41,530 nucleotides of DNA, from positions 1 to 41,530 of the forward strand of contig CAKRQL010000019.1 of assembly GCA_934393265.1 (NCBI GenBank). The letters run 5' to 3'. A program made the position numbers and the translations under genes. This DNA comes from an uncultured Eubacteriales bacterium (GTDB lineage: Bacteria; Bacillota; Clostridia; Oscillospirales; CAG-272). Under the pieces are notes generated by a model that saw nothing but the letters and a program-made list of their open reading frames with translations, ran no database searches and was not told the origin of the DNA. Shown piece by piece: positions 1-7,979 of this stretch (position 1 is its first letter; each line of letters starts with the position of its first letter).

Positions 1-154
1 AGCAATTCTTCTAATTACTCGTTAAAGTTCGTACTCTTCAAAGTGTTTTCGACAGATTTCCTCGCACTTTTTCAGTGCTTCTTTTCAGAAATTTCTGTTG
101 TTCAATTTTCAAGGAACAAGCGCCGCAAAATCGAGATACCTCTCAACCCACAGC
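1..154 (-). other. Probable leader of an rRNA operon (16S gene expected beyond the left edge)
   Basis: Read on the minus strand, the stretch downstream of a strong promoter contains TTCCTTGAAAATTGAAC (about 101-117), which resembles the boxA-like antitermination sequence common in Clostridia rRNA leaders and spacers. It also has a small GCACT/AGTGC hairpin near 65-79. The leader runs off the window at base 1 with no open reading frame. That it leads into 16S rRNA is inference from this motif; it could instead be the spacer or leader of another stable RNA operon. Confidence 0.6.
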
Positions 155-160
155 CTTATT

Positions 161-189
161 ATTCTACCACAACGCTCTTCGTTTGTCAA
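161..189 (-). promoter_or_regulatory. Strong sigma-A promoter, probably for an rRNA operon
   Basis: On the minus strand the -35 box TTGACA (184-189) and the -10 box TAGAAT (161-166) are separated by exactly 17 bases. The bases just upstream (190-260) are very AT-rich, as in UP elements of rRNA promoters. Transcription would start near 154 and leave the window on the left. Confidence 0.75.
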
Positions 190-337
190 CCCCTTTATAG
201 AAAGTTTTTTAATTTGTAAACATAAAAATTCAGACAAATCACATTTGTTATTTTTTATGAAAAACTACTCCTGCGGGAGTGACATATTTCCCGGGTGAAA
301 TTTTTCTTTATTCCCGATATATTTTTTCATCAGGGTG

Positions 338-366
338 TTGACAAATGGCGGGACCGGTGCTATAAT
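338..366 (+). promoter_or_regulatory. htpG promoter, perfect sigma-A consensus
   Basis: TTGACA (338-343) and TATAAT (361-366) lie 17 bases apart, a full match to the vegetative consensus. The predicted start is near 373, inside the CIRCE element, and leaves a 5' untranslated region of about 175 bases before htpG. Confidence 0.9.
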
Positions 367-370
367 GATT

Positions 371-397
371 TTAGCACTTAAAGGTGTTGAGTGCTAA
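371..397 (+). promoter_or_regulatory. CIRCE operator (HrcA site) of htpG
   Basis: TTAGCACTT-N9-GAGTGCTAA matches the CIRCE consensus TTAGCACTC-N9-GAGTGCTAA at all but one base. It begins four bases after the -10 box, so bound HrcA would cover the start of transcription. CIRCE is the operator of the heat-shock repressor HrcA, usually found at groESL and hrcA-grpE-dnaK. Finding it on htpG puts this chaperone in the same regulon. Confidence 0.93.
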
Positions 398-547
398 AAT
401 ATCAGGCTCAAAATGCAAAATGCGGGCTTTGTTTTCTGTATTTTCTCGGCAATGCCCTCTTGCGACTGCAAATATGCGGTCTGCAATGGCGAATATGAAC
501 GGGAAAACGCGGGAAATATCGTCTCTATATAAAGGAAGGAAAACATC

Positions 548-2434
548 ATGGCAAAAAAACAATTCAAAACCGAATCACAAAAGCTCCTGAACATGATGAT
601 AAACTCAATCTACACGCACAAGGAAATCTTCCTGCGTGAGCTTATCTCAAATGCGAGCGACGCGATTGACAAGCTCTATTTCAAGTCTCTGACCGATACG
701 GACATAAAGCTGACGCGCGCCGACTACGCCATATTTCTCCATGCGGACAATGACACGCGGACGCTCACAATATCGGATAACGGTATCGGAATGACCGCGG
801 AGGAGCTCGAGCACAATCTCGGAACCATCGCAAAATCCGGCTCATACGAATTCAAGCGCGACAACGACAAGCAGGGCGACGACGTGGACATCATCGGTCA
901 GTTCGGCGTCGGATTCTACTCGGCATTTATGGTGGCAGACCGGATAACCGTGCTCTCAAAGCCTTATGGCGCGGAGACGGCTACACGCTGGGAGTCTACG
1001 GGAATTGACGGCTACACGATATCCCCCGCGGACAAGGAGACCTTCGGCACCGACATAATCCTCCACATAAAGGAGGACACCGACGAGGAGAAGTACTCCG
1101 AGTTCCTCGACGAATACCGTATTAAGGCACTCGTCAGAAAGTACTCCGACTATATCCGTTATCCCATAAAAATGGATGTCGAGCACGAAAAGCTCAAGGA
1201 GGGGACGAAGGACGAATACGAAAAGGTACGCGAGGTTGAGACGCTCAACTCCATGGTGCCTATCTGGAAGCGCCCCGCCTCCGAGGTTACGGACGAGGAA
1301 TACAAGAGCTTCTACACCGAGAAATTCTATGATTACGAGGCGCCCATAAAGGTTATAACTCAGAAATCCGAGGGCACGGCGACCTACACGGCGCTGATGT
1401 TCATTCCGGCACATGCGCCCTACGACTACTACACGAAGAATTACGAAAAGGGGCTTGAGCTCTACTCCTCCGGCGTTCTCATTATGGATAAATGCAAGGA
1501 GCTACTCCCCGACCATTTCAGCTTTGTTAAGGGACTTGTCGACTCGTCCGACCTCTCTCTCAACATTTCCCGCGAGATGCTCCAGCACGACAGGCAGCTG
1601 AAGGTCATGGCGAAGGCTATCGAGAAGAAGATTAAATCCGAGCTCGAAAAAATGCTCCGCGAAGAGCGCGAGAAGTACGAAAAGTTCTTTGATGCGTTCG
1701 GTATTCAGCTTAAATACGGTCTTTATTCGGATTTCGGGGCGCACCGCGAAACGCTCGAGGACCTTGTGCTCTTCCACTCCTCAAACGGACGCAAGTACGT
1801 AACTCTCAAGGAGTACACCGAGGCGGCGAAGGAAGGACAGAAAACCATTTACTACGCCTGTGGCGAGAGCATGGACAAAATCGAGCTGCTCCCGCAGGTT
1901 GAGTCGGTAAAGGAGCGCGGCTACGAGGTTCTCTACCTCACCGACGACGTCGACGAATTTGCACTCAAGATGATGAACAAGTACGGCGACTTTGATTTCA
2001 AGAACGTTACCGCCGAGGCGCTCGACATCTCGACTGACGAGGAAAAACAGGCACTGAAGGAAGAGAACGAGGGCTCAAAGGACCTGCTCGACGCTATGAA
2101 GGAGGCAATCGGCAAGGTCAGCGCGGTGAAGTTTACGAACACACTGAAGGGACACCCGGTCTGCCTGTCGAGCGAGGGCGAGCTCTCGGTCGAGATGGAG
2201 AAGATACTCCGCAAGATGCCGGGCGCCGACGCCGGTGCACCGAGCGCGAACGTCGTGCTTGAGATTAACATGGAGCACCCGATTGCAAAGAAGCTGAAGG
2301 AGCTCTATGACACAGACCACGAGAAACTCTCGAAATATGCGAAGATACTCTACTCCGAGGCTTGCCTTATCAGCGGGCTCGGCGTTGACAATCCCGCGGA
2401 ATTTACGGATTTTGTATCCGAGCTTATGGTCTGA
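548..2434 (+). CDS. htpG: Chaperone protein HtpG (bacterial Hsp90)
   Basis: This 628-residue cytosolic ATP-dependent chaperone is close to the family's usual length. The N-terminal GHKL ATPase domain shows NASDAIDKL (the conserved Asn/Asp region), DNGIGM and GQFGVGFYSAF (the ATP lid). The middle domain carries NISREMLQ, and a C-terminal dimerisation domain follows, without the MEEVD tail of cytosolic eukaryotic Hsp90. The start is ATG at 548 after the ribosome binding site AAAGGAAGG (531-539). It is a single-gene unit with its own promoter, CIRCE and terminator. Heat induction through HrcA is inferred from the CIRCE; in Bacillus subtilis htpG is not under HrcA control, so the arrangement differs from that model. 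Confidence 0.97.
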   Translation: MAKKQFKTESQKLLNMMINSIYTHKEIFLRELISNASDAIDKLYFKSLTDTDIKLTRADYAIFLHADNDTRTLTISDNGIGMTAEELEHNLGTIAKSGSYEFKRDNDKQGDDVDIIGQFGVGFYSAFMVADRITVLSKPYGAETATRWESTGIDGYTISPADKETFGTDIILHIKEDTDEEKYSEFLDEYRIKALVRKYSDYIRYPIKMDVEHEKLKEGTKDEYEKVREVETLNSMVPIWKRPASEVTDEEYKSFYTEKFYDYEAPIKVITQKSEGTATYTALMFIPAHAPYDYYTKNYEKGLELYSSGVLIMDKCKELLPDHFSFVKGLVDSSDLSLNISREMLQHDRQLKVMAKAIEKKIKSELEKMLREEREKYEKFFDAFGIQLKYGLYSDFGAHRETLEDLVLFHSSNGRKYVTLKEYTEAAKEGQKTIYYACGESMDKIELLPQVESVKERGYEVLYLTDDVDEFALKMMNKYGDFDFKNVTAEALDISTDEEKQALKEENEGSKDLLDAMKEAIGKVSAVKFTNTLKGHPVCLSSEGELSVEMEKILRKMPGADAGAPSANVVLEINMEHPIAKKLKELYDTDHEKLSKYAKILYSEACLISGLGVDNPAEFTDFVSELMV

Positions 2435-2464
2435 CGCCTCGTCTGTCAAAAGCTAAAAAAACTC

Positions 2465-2495
2465 GGGGCAACCGCCGCGGCGGTTGCCCCTTTTA
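2465..2495 (+). terminator. Intrinsic terminator of htpG
   Basis: The arms GGGGCAACCG and CGGTTGCCCC flank CCGCGG (2465-2490), giving a long GC-rich stem followed by TTTT. It lies 31 bases after the htpG stop codon. Confidence 0.85.
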
Positions 2496-2499
2496 CCTG

Positions 2500-2539
2500 A
2501 AAAAAATACGGGTGCTGTCTCACGCGAGGCAGCACCCGT
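2500..2539 (-). terminator. Intrinsic terminator of the ribosomal protein operon
   Basis: On the minus strand, ACGGGTGCTG and CAGCACCCGT form a long stem (2508-2539) followed by ATTTTTTTC (2499-2507). It sits just downstream of rplQ and faces the htpG terminator. Confidence 0.85.
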
Positions 2540-2552
2540 TTAACTTAGGATA

Positions 2553-2936
2553 TTACTTCTTTTTCTTCTTTGAGTCGGTCTCCTCGGTAGCCTCGGTCTT
2601 GACTGCTACGAGCTTTACGATAGCGGTCTCGGCTCCGTCTCCGCGGCGGGGACCCATCTTAAGAACCTGAGTATATCCGCCGTTCACCTCCGCATACGCG
2701 GGAGCGATAGTGGAAAATACCTTCTTCGCGACATCTTCCTTTGTGATGTAAGCAAGAGCCGCGCGGTAAGCGGCGAGGTCGCCCTTCTTTCCGAGGGTGA
2801 TCATCTCGTCAGCCTTGCGGGAAACTTCCTGTGCTCTTGTATATGTGGTCTCAACTTTTCCGGTTTCAAGGAGAAGAGTTACCATACCTCTGAGCATAGC
2901 ATTACGCTGTGCAGTGGTTCTGCCAAGCTTTCTCAT
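2553..2936 (-). CDS. rplQ: 50S ribosomal protein L17
   Basis: The 127-residue protein begins MRKLGRTTAQRNAMLRGM, the hallmark of bacterial L17, and includes the conserved TYTRAQEVSRKADEMITLGKKG region. The C-terminus ends in a lysine run (KKKKK) after an acidic stretch. L17 is part of the large subunit near the tunnel exit. It is the last gene of the cluster, 15 bases after rpoA, and the operon terminator follows. Confidence 0.96.
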   Translation of the reverse strand: MRKLGRTTAQRNAMLRGMVTLLLETGKVETTYTRAQEVSRKADEMITLGKKGDLAAYRAALAYITKEDVAKKVFSTIAPAYAEVNGGYTQVLKMGPRRGDGAETAIVKLVAVKTEATEETDSKKKKK

Positions 2937-2951
2937 GTTTGTCCTCCTTAA

Positions 2952-3929
2952 TTATTCTTCTTCCTTCTTCAGGGAGAGCCCCAAAGAATTCAGCTTCTGG
3001 ATAACTTCCTCGAGCGACTTGCGTCCGAGGTTACGAACCTTGATCATATCATCCTCTGTGCGGTTGATAAGATCCTCCACCGTGTCGATGCCGGCGCGCT
3101 TCAGACAATTGAAGCTTCTTACCGACAGATCAAGTTCCTCAATGGTCATCTCCAGGACTTTTTCCTTCTTGACTTCAGCTCTCTCAACCATTATCTCGGT
3201 CTTTTTCGCTTCGTCCGACATATCGATGAAGAGCTTGAGGTGCTCGTTGAGAACCTTGGCGGCAAGGGATATTGCTTCCTTCGCGGACAGGGTGCCGTTC
3301 GTTTTTATCTTTATCGTGAGTTTGTCGTAGTCCGTGATATTTCCTACACGGGTATTCTCGACGCTGTACTCAACCTTGTAGACGGGAGTGAATATCGAGT
3401 CAACAAATATGAGCCCTATGGGTGCACCAACATTTGCGCCGGAATGTGCAATATAATTCTGCTTGTTTGCGTCGGAGGGAACATATCCGCGTCCCTTATC
3501 AAAGGTTATCTCCATGTAGAAGCGCGCGCCGTCGCTCACCGTGCATATATGATGCTCGGGATTGAGAATCTTTATCTCCGGGTCGGGCGAGATGTCCGCC
3601 GCGGTGACGTTCGCGGGTCCTACGATTTCGATATAAGCCGTCTTTGGACCTTCACATTCGAGCTTTGCGACGATGCCCTTCACATTAAGTACAATCTCCG
3701 GCACATCCTCCTTGACACCGTTGCAGGCGGATATCTCATGGAGAACTCCGTCTATCTTTATCGCTGTCGCGGCGTAGCCCGGAAGAGTGGAAAGAAGGAC
3801 CCTGCGCAGAGAGTTTCCGAGTGTTATACCGTATCCCCTTACAAGAGGTTCTACGACGAATGTAGCTTCGCTCTCGTCCTCACTCGTATTGGTCGCGGTG
3901 ATATTGAACTTCTCTATTGCATTCATCAT
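2952..3929 (-). CDS. rpoA: DNA-directed RNA polymerase subunit alpha
   Basis: Alpha forms the dimer that nucleates RNA polymerase assembly, and its C-terminal domain contacts UP elements and activators. The N-terminal domain shows GNSLRRVLLSTLPGYA. The C-terminal domain shows LDLSVRSFNCLKRAGIDTVEDL and NLGRKSLEEV. An open frame extends upstream to 3989, but AGGAGG at 3938-3943 lies 8 bases from ATG 3929 (the adjacent ATG 3926 is also possible), so the shorter 325-residue form is chosen. It lies between rpsD and rplQ, the standard alpha-operon order. Confidence 0.96.
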   Translation of the reverse strand: MMNAIEKFNITATNTSEDESEATFVVEPLVRGYGITLGNSLRRVLLSTLPGYAATAIKIDGVLHEISACNGVKEDVPEIVLNVKGIVAKLECEGPKTAYIEIVGPANVTAADISPDPEIKILNPEHHICTVSDGARFYMEITFDKGRGYVPSDANKQNYIAHSGANVGAPIGLIFVDSIFTPVYKVEYSVENTRVGNITDYDKLTIKIKTNGTLSAKEAISLAAKVLNEHLKLFIDMSDEAKKTEIMVERAEVKKEKVLEMTIEELDLSVRSFNCLKRAGIDTVEDLINRTEDDMIKVRNLGRKSLEEVIQKLNSLGLSLKKEEE

Positions 3930-4040
3930 TGTAATTGCCTCCTTTTGTTTTGTTTGTTTTTTCTTGCTTCGCAAAAAACGGGCATACATACGATGAATAA
4001 GAGCCTTGAGCCCTTATTCTCTCGTAGTGTATCGGAGGGA

Positions 4041-4667
4041 TTACTTGGAATAGAGCTCGACGATAAGCTGCTCGTCAAATTCAAAGTCGATATCGTCTCT
4101 TACGGGAAGAGCAACTATCTTCGCGCCGAAGTTAGCTACATCCTTCTCTATCCACTTGGGAGTAGTTGCAGTCGCCATATTCTCAAGCAGGGACTTTATC
4201 TTATCGTTCTCACGGCTGTTCTCCTTTACGGCTACTACATCGCCCGCAGATACGAGGATGGAGGGAGTGTTTACCTTCTTGCCGTTAAGGGTAAGGTGAC
4301 CGTGAAGAACAAGCTGACGGGCTTCCTTTCTGGACGCTGCCATACCCATTCTGTACACCACATTGTCAAGGCGTCTCTCAAGAAGAACGAGAAGGTTGGT
4401 ACCGGTGATACCCTCCTGCTTCTCTGCCATCTTGTAGTAGAGTCTGAACTGTTTTTCAAGCACGCCGTAGTAGCGTCTTGCCTTCTGCTTCTCACGAAGA
4501 TGCTTGCCGTAATCGCCGACCTTCTTACGTGCGGCGCCATGCTGACCGGGAGCCGCGCTCCTGTGATCGAAAGAGCACTTGCCGTTAGTGCAACGCTCGC
4601 CCTTCAGGTAAAGCTTGCAGCCCTCGCGGCGGCACATCTTACAGTTAGGACCTGTATATCTTGCCAT
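4041..4667 (-). CDS. rpsD: 30S ribosomal protein S4, zinc-binding type
   Basis: S4 is a primary 16S rRNA binder and assembly initiator. The 208 residues contain the N-terminal cysteine cluster CKMCRREGCKLYLKGERC, the C+ zinc form, and a central S4 RNA-binding domain (RRLDNVVYRMGMAASRKEARQLVLHGH). The start ATG follows AGGAGG with 8-base spacing. In Bacillus subtilis rpsD lies apart from the alpha operon; here it keeps its place between rpsK and rpoA, as in many Clostridia. Confidence 0.97.
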   Translation of the reverse strand: MARYTGPNCKMCRREGCKLYLKGERCTNGKCSFDHRSAAPGQHGAARKKVGDYGKHLREKQKARRYYGVLEKQFRLYYKMAEKQEGITGTNLLVLLERRLDNVVYRMGMAASRKEARQLVLHGHLTLNGKKVNTPSILVSAGDVVAVKENSRENDKIKSLLENMATATTPKWIEKDVANFGAKIVALPVRDDIDFEFDEQLIVELYSK

Positions 4668-4687
4668 TTTCTATACCTCCTCAAAAA

Positions 4688-5083
4688 TCAAACGCGCCTG
4701 CGCTTGGGGGGACGACAACCGTTGTGGGGTATCGGTGTGACATCCTTGATCATTGTGATTTCGAGACCCGCTGTTGCGAGAGCACGGATAGCCGACTCTC
4801 TGCCCGCCCCGGGACCTCTTACAAGAACCTCAACAGACTTCATACCCATATCTGCGGCAACCTTACCGGCGTGCTCCGCAGCGGTCTGCGCAGCGTAAGG
4901 AGTGGACTTCTTCGAGCCTTTGAACCCCATCTCACCTGCAGTTCCCCATGCTACGACATTACCCTGCATATCGGTGATGGAAACGATAGTGTTGTTGAAG
5001 GTAGAATTGATATGAGCAACGCCGCGTTCTACAACTTTGCGCTCGCGGCGCTTTTTCGTTGTCGTCTTCTTTGCTATTGCCAT
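4688..5083 (-). CDS. rpsK: 30S ribosomal protein S11
   Basis: The 131-residue platform protein ends PIPHNGCRPPKRRRV, the invariant S11 C-terminus, and contains HINSTFNNTIVSITDMQGN. The basic N-terminus (KKTTTKKRRERK) is typical. It lies 12 bases after rpsM and 20 bases before rpsD in the alpha operon. Confidence 0.97.
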   Translation of the reverse strand: MAIAKKTTTKKRRERKVVERGVAHINSTFNNTIVSITDMQGNVVAWGTAGEMGFKGSKKSTPYAAQTAAEHAGKVAADMGMKSVEVLVRGPGAGRESAIRALATAGLEITMIKDVTPIPHNGCRPPKRRRV

Positions 5084-5095
5084 CTTATATACTCC

Positions 5096-5464
5096 TTACT
5101 TCTTCTTATTCGCGATGGTCTTTGCGGGACCTTTTCTTGTTCTGGCGTTTGTCTTGGTACGCTGACCTCTCACGGGAAGACCCTTTCTGTGTCTTGTTCC
5201 GCGATAGCAGTTTATCTCGACGAGTCTCTTGATGTTGAGCGCTCTCTCACGACGGAGGTCACCCTCGACATGATAGTGTGCTTCAATCTCATCGCGAAGG
5301 GCTGCTACTTCTCCCTCGGTAAGGTCCTTTGCACGAGTGTCAGGATTTATGCCGGTCTTGGCAAGGATGTCCTGAGAGCTCTTGAGGCCGATACCGTAAA
5401 TGTATGTGAGCGCTATCTCTACGCGCTTGTTGTTGGGAATATCAACACCTGCTATACGAGCCAT
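5096..5464 (-). CDS. rpsM: 30S ribosomal protein S13
   Basis: The 122-residue head protein contacts the P-site tRNA through its basic tail and bridges to the large subunit. It begins MARIAGVDIPNNKRVEIALTY and contains the GIG helix-two-turn-helix region (YGIGLKSS) and RGTRHRKGLPVRGQRTKTNARTRKG. Its length is normal for the family. It follows rpmJ. Confidence 0.97.
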   Translation of the reverse strand: MARIAGVDIPNNKRVEIALTYIYGIGLKSSQDILAKTGINPDTRAKDLTEGEVAALRDEIEAHYHVEGDLRRERALNIKRLVEINCYRGTRHRKGLPVRGQRTKTNARTRKGPAKTIANKKK

Positions 5465-5513
5465 TAGATATTTACTCCTTTTTTTAGATTTGTCGTCCGA
5501 ATCGCTATCCGAA

Positions 5514-5627
5514 TCAGCCCTGACGCTGCTTATGCTTCGGATTCTCGCAAATGACCATTATAGTGCCGTGCCTTCTAATGATCTTACACTTTTCGCAAAT
5601 TCTTTTGACGGATGGCTTAACTTTCAT
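5514..5627 (-). CDS. rpmJ: 50S ribosomal protein L36, zinc type
   Basis: This 37-residue protein was found by translating the gap between infA and rpsM. It begins MKVKPSVKRICEKCKIIRR and ends NPKHKQRQG. The zinc ligands C-x2-C, a third Cys and a His are all present, as in the zinc-type paralogue. The start is ATG at 5627 and the stop TGA at 5514-5516. L36 is the smallest protein of the large subunit. Position, length and motifs leave little doubt. Confidence 0.96.
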   Translation of the reverse strand: MKVKPSVKRICEKCKIIRRHGTIMVICENPKHKQRQG

Positions 5628-5653
5628 TTTTAATACCTATCCTTTCAGAAATA

Positions 5654-5875
5654 TTACTTCTTTCTCCATGTGATGCGCCCCTTGGATATATCATAAGGGG
5701 AGACCTCTACGGTCACGTTATCGCCCACGAGAATTTTTATATAGTTCATGCGTAACTTACCCGATATGGTAGCGGTCACGATGTGTCCGTTCGGAAGCTT
5801 TACCTTGAAGATTGTATTCGGCAGTGCCTCGACCACCGTGCAATCCTCAAATTCAATCATATCAGACTTTGCCAG
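5654..5875 (-). CDS. infA: Translation initiation factor IF-1 with a probable CTG start
   Basis: IF-1 is the OB-fold factor that occupies the A site during initiation. The protein contains VVEALPNTIFKVKLPNGH and KGRITWRKK at the C-terminus. The first ATG in frame (5860) would give 68 residues and lies 23 bases from the ribosome binding site. Upstream, CTG at 5873-5875 encodes MAKSDMIEFED, the canonical IF-1 N-terminus, and lies 8 bases from AGGAGG (5884-5889). The CTG start, giving 73 residues, is therefore preferred. Two ATT codons just before it are less likely alternatives. The map gene, often next to infA, is absent. Confidence 0.92.
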   Translation of the reverse strand: MAKSDMIEFEDCTVVEALPNTIFKVKLPNGHIVTATISGKLRMNYIKILVGDNVTVEVSPYDISKGRITWRKK

Positions 5876-5903
5876 AATAATCCCCTCCTTTTCGGTCCCG
5901 GAA

Positions 5904-6536
5904 TCATATTCCGAGAGCCCGGGTAATGCGCCCGGTTATCTCATCTACCGTGCCGACGCCGCTCACCGTAATGAGCTTGCCCTTCTTTGAGTAGAACTCT
6001 TTTAAGGGCTCTGTCTGCCGGTGGTATACCTCAAGGCGGGAGAGAACAACCTCCGGTGCGTCATCCGAACGGGTGGTAAGCTCTGCTCCGCACTTGTCGC
6101 AATTCACTCCGTCACGGGAGGGATTATGCTCCACGTGATAGGAGGACGCGCATGCGGGGCAGACACGCCTGCCGGACATTCTCTCCACGATATCGCTGTC
6201 GGATACCTCGATGGAAACTACTCTGTCAAGCTCTATCCCCATGCGGTCGAGCGCCTCTGCCTGCGGGACAGTGCGCGGGAAGCCGTCGAGGATATAACCC
6301 TTCGAACAGTCATCCATGGTGAGACGCTCCTTGATTATTCCGATGACGACATCATCGGGAACAAGCGCGCCGTCGTCCATGAATTTTTTAGCTTTCTTGC
6401 CCATATCGGTACCGTTTTTGACCGCGGCGCGGATCATAGCTCCGGTGGACACGGTAGGTATACCGAGTCTCGCCGCAACTATATCCGCCTGCGTGCCTTT
6501 TCCTGCACCGGGGGCTCCGAGAAAAATTATTTTCAT
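5904..6536 (-). CDS. adk: Adenylate kinase, zinc-lid type
   Basis: It interconverts ATP + AMP and 2 ADP in the cytosol. The 210-residue protein starts MKIIFLGAPGAGKGTQ (P-loop GAPGAGKGT) and contains DGFPRT. The long-form lid has zinc ligands C126, C129, C146 and C149 (CPAC and CDKC). An in-frame GTG four codons upstream is possible, but ATG 6536 has the better spaced GAGG. It lies 21 bases after secY and is followed directly by infA, without map. Confidence 0.96.
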   Translation of the reverse strand: MKIIFLGAPGAGKGTQADIVAARLGIPTVSTGAMIRAAVKNGTDMGKKAKKFMDDGALVPDDVVIGIIKERLTMDDCSKGYILDGFPRTVPQAEALDRMGIELDRVVSIEVSDSDIVERMSGRRVCPACASSYHVEHNPSRDGVNCDKCGAELTTRSDDAPEVVLSRLEVYHRQTEPLKEFYSKKGKLITVSGVGTVDEITGRITRALGI

Positions 6537-6557
6537 ACGCCCGAACACCTCAGGTTA

Positions 6558-7979
6558 TCAATTAAGGAAGCCCTTGTAATTACGCATTGTGAGCTGTGCC
6601 TCGAGCTCTCTGAAGGTCTCGATTGCAACTCCGACAACTATAAGAAGAGTAGTTCCTCCGAATGTAAAGACGCTCGAAAGCTGTGACGCGGAGTTCGAGA
6701 TACTCGTCGCGTACTGCTTCGCAAGCTCGGGAGTGTACGCGCCCTTTATAAACCACTCAAGAAGGGGCTTTATAAGGTGCGGTCCGGCGAGCGAGGGCAG
6801 GAGCGCTATGAACCCGAGGAAGAGAGCGCCGACAAGAGTTACCTTGCCGAGAATCTTCTTGATGTAGTCAGCAGTCGGCTTACCCTGTCTGATACCGGGG
6901 ATTGCGCCGCCCTGCCGCTTAAGGTTGTTTGCAACCTCATTCGGGTCGAAGGTTATCTGCGTATAGAAGTATGCGAAGGCTATTATAAGTGCGAAGAGCG
7001 CAATGGGATAGAGCACGCCGTTCGTCGAGAATATCTTCGCGACAACGCCCCAGCCGCCCTTCGTGCTCTCGGATACACCCGCGAACTGAAGGATTGTGGG
7101 AACGAGCGAGACTATCGAGCTCGCAAATATGATAGGCATAACGCCGGTCATATTGAGCTTTATCGGAAGGTTCGTGCTCTGACCGCCGTACATTTTGCGT
7201 CCGACGACCTTCTTTGCGTACTGAATCGGTATTCTTCTTTCGGAGCCGGTGACCCATATAATGAGCACGAGCAGCGCCACAACCGCCACGACAAGTACTA
7301 TCGCGAAGAGGGTGGAAAGGATACCGTAAAGCACGGGGCTGTTGTTCTTGTAGCCGTAGGTACCGATAACAAGCTCGGTAAGGTTAATGGCGAAGGACGG
7401 AACCGACGCGACAATGTTTGCAAAGAGTATAAGAGATATACCGTTGCCTATGCCGCTCTCGTTTATTCTCTCGCCGAGCCACATGATTATCGAGGCGCCC
7501 GCGCAGTAGCAAAGCACAATGGCTATACCGTAGAGCCAGAACATGCTGTTCTCTCCCGCGGTTGCAGCCTTTGTAAGAGCATTGTTGTTCTTAAGATAGA
7601 AGTAGTATGCAATCGCGGTGACAAGTGCCAGAGCGACGGTAACTATTCTCGTTAAGAAGTTGAACTTCTGCTTATCTTCCTTTGCCCATGTGCCTATTGA
7701 ATTCGGGAACACGACACCGAGCAGCTGAATGATAATCGACGCATTGATGTAAGGCTGTACGCCGAGGGCGAACAGCGTCGCCGTTCCGAGCGAGCCGCCG
7801 GACAGCGTGTTCAGGTAATCGAATATCGTACCGCTGAATGTGCCGCTTATCTTGTTGGAGTCAACGAACGGAACCGGTATAACGGTGCCTATGCGATAGA
7901 GAAGAAGGATAAATACGGTAAAGAGTATCTTACTTCTTATTTCCTTGGTCTTCCATGCGTTTTTCAAAGTCTGAAGCAT
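6558..7979 (-). CDS. secY: Preprotein translocase subunit SecY
   Basis: The 473-residue integral membrane channel protein of the Sec translocon has about ten hydrophobic segments. Hallmarks include FDYLNTLSGGS near the N-terminus (plug region), GERINESGIGNGISLILFANI and the cytoplasmic loop GSERRIPIQYAKKVVGRKMYGG. It is slightly longer than the usual 430-440 residues because of longer loops, for example around residues 117-135 and 395-435. The start codon directly abuts the rplO stop, which suggests coupled translation. Confidence 0.97.
   Translation of the reverse strand: MLQTLKNAWKTKEIRSKILFTVFILLLYRIGTVIPVPFVDSNKISGTFSGTIFDYLNTLSGGSLGTATLFALGVQPYINASIIIQLLGVVFPNSIGTWAKEDKQKFNFLTRIVTVALALVTAIAYYFYLKNNNALTKAATAGENSMFWLYGIAIVLCYCAGASIIMWLGERINESGIGNGISLILFANIVASVPSFAINLTELVIGTYGYKNNSPVLYGILSTLFAIVLVVAVVALLVLIIWVTGSERRIPIQYAKKVVGRKMYGGQSTNLPIKLNMTGVMPIIFASSIVSLVPTILQFAGVSESTKGGWGVVAKIFSTNGVLYPIALFALIIAFAYFYTQITFDPNEVANNLKRQGGAIPGIRQGKPTADYIKKILGKVTLVGALFLGFIALLPSLAGPHLIKPLLEWFIKGAYTPELAKQYATSISNSASQLSSVFTFGGTTLLIVVGVAIETFRELEAQLTMRNYKGFLN

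Noticed and set aside
98..298. Open frame of 66 codons on the plus strand near the left edge
   Set aside because: It overlaps a strong minus-strand promoter and an rRNA-type leader; AT-rich chance frame.
3240..4898. Open frame of 552 codons on the plus strand across rpoA and rpsD
   Set aside because: It lies antisense to two certain genes, has Cys- and Tyr-rich nonsense composition and no ribosome binding site. It results from the codon bias of the real genes.
6777..7655. Open frame of 292 codons on the plus strand within secY
   Set aside because: It is antisense to secY, very rich in Arg, Glu and Asn, with no recognisable domain.
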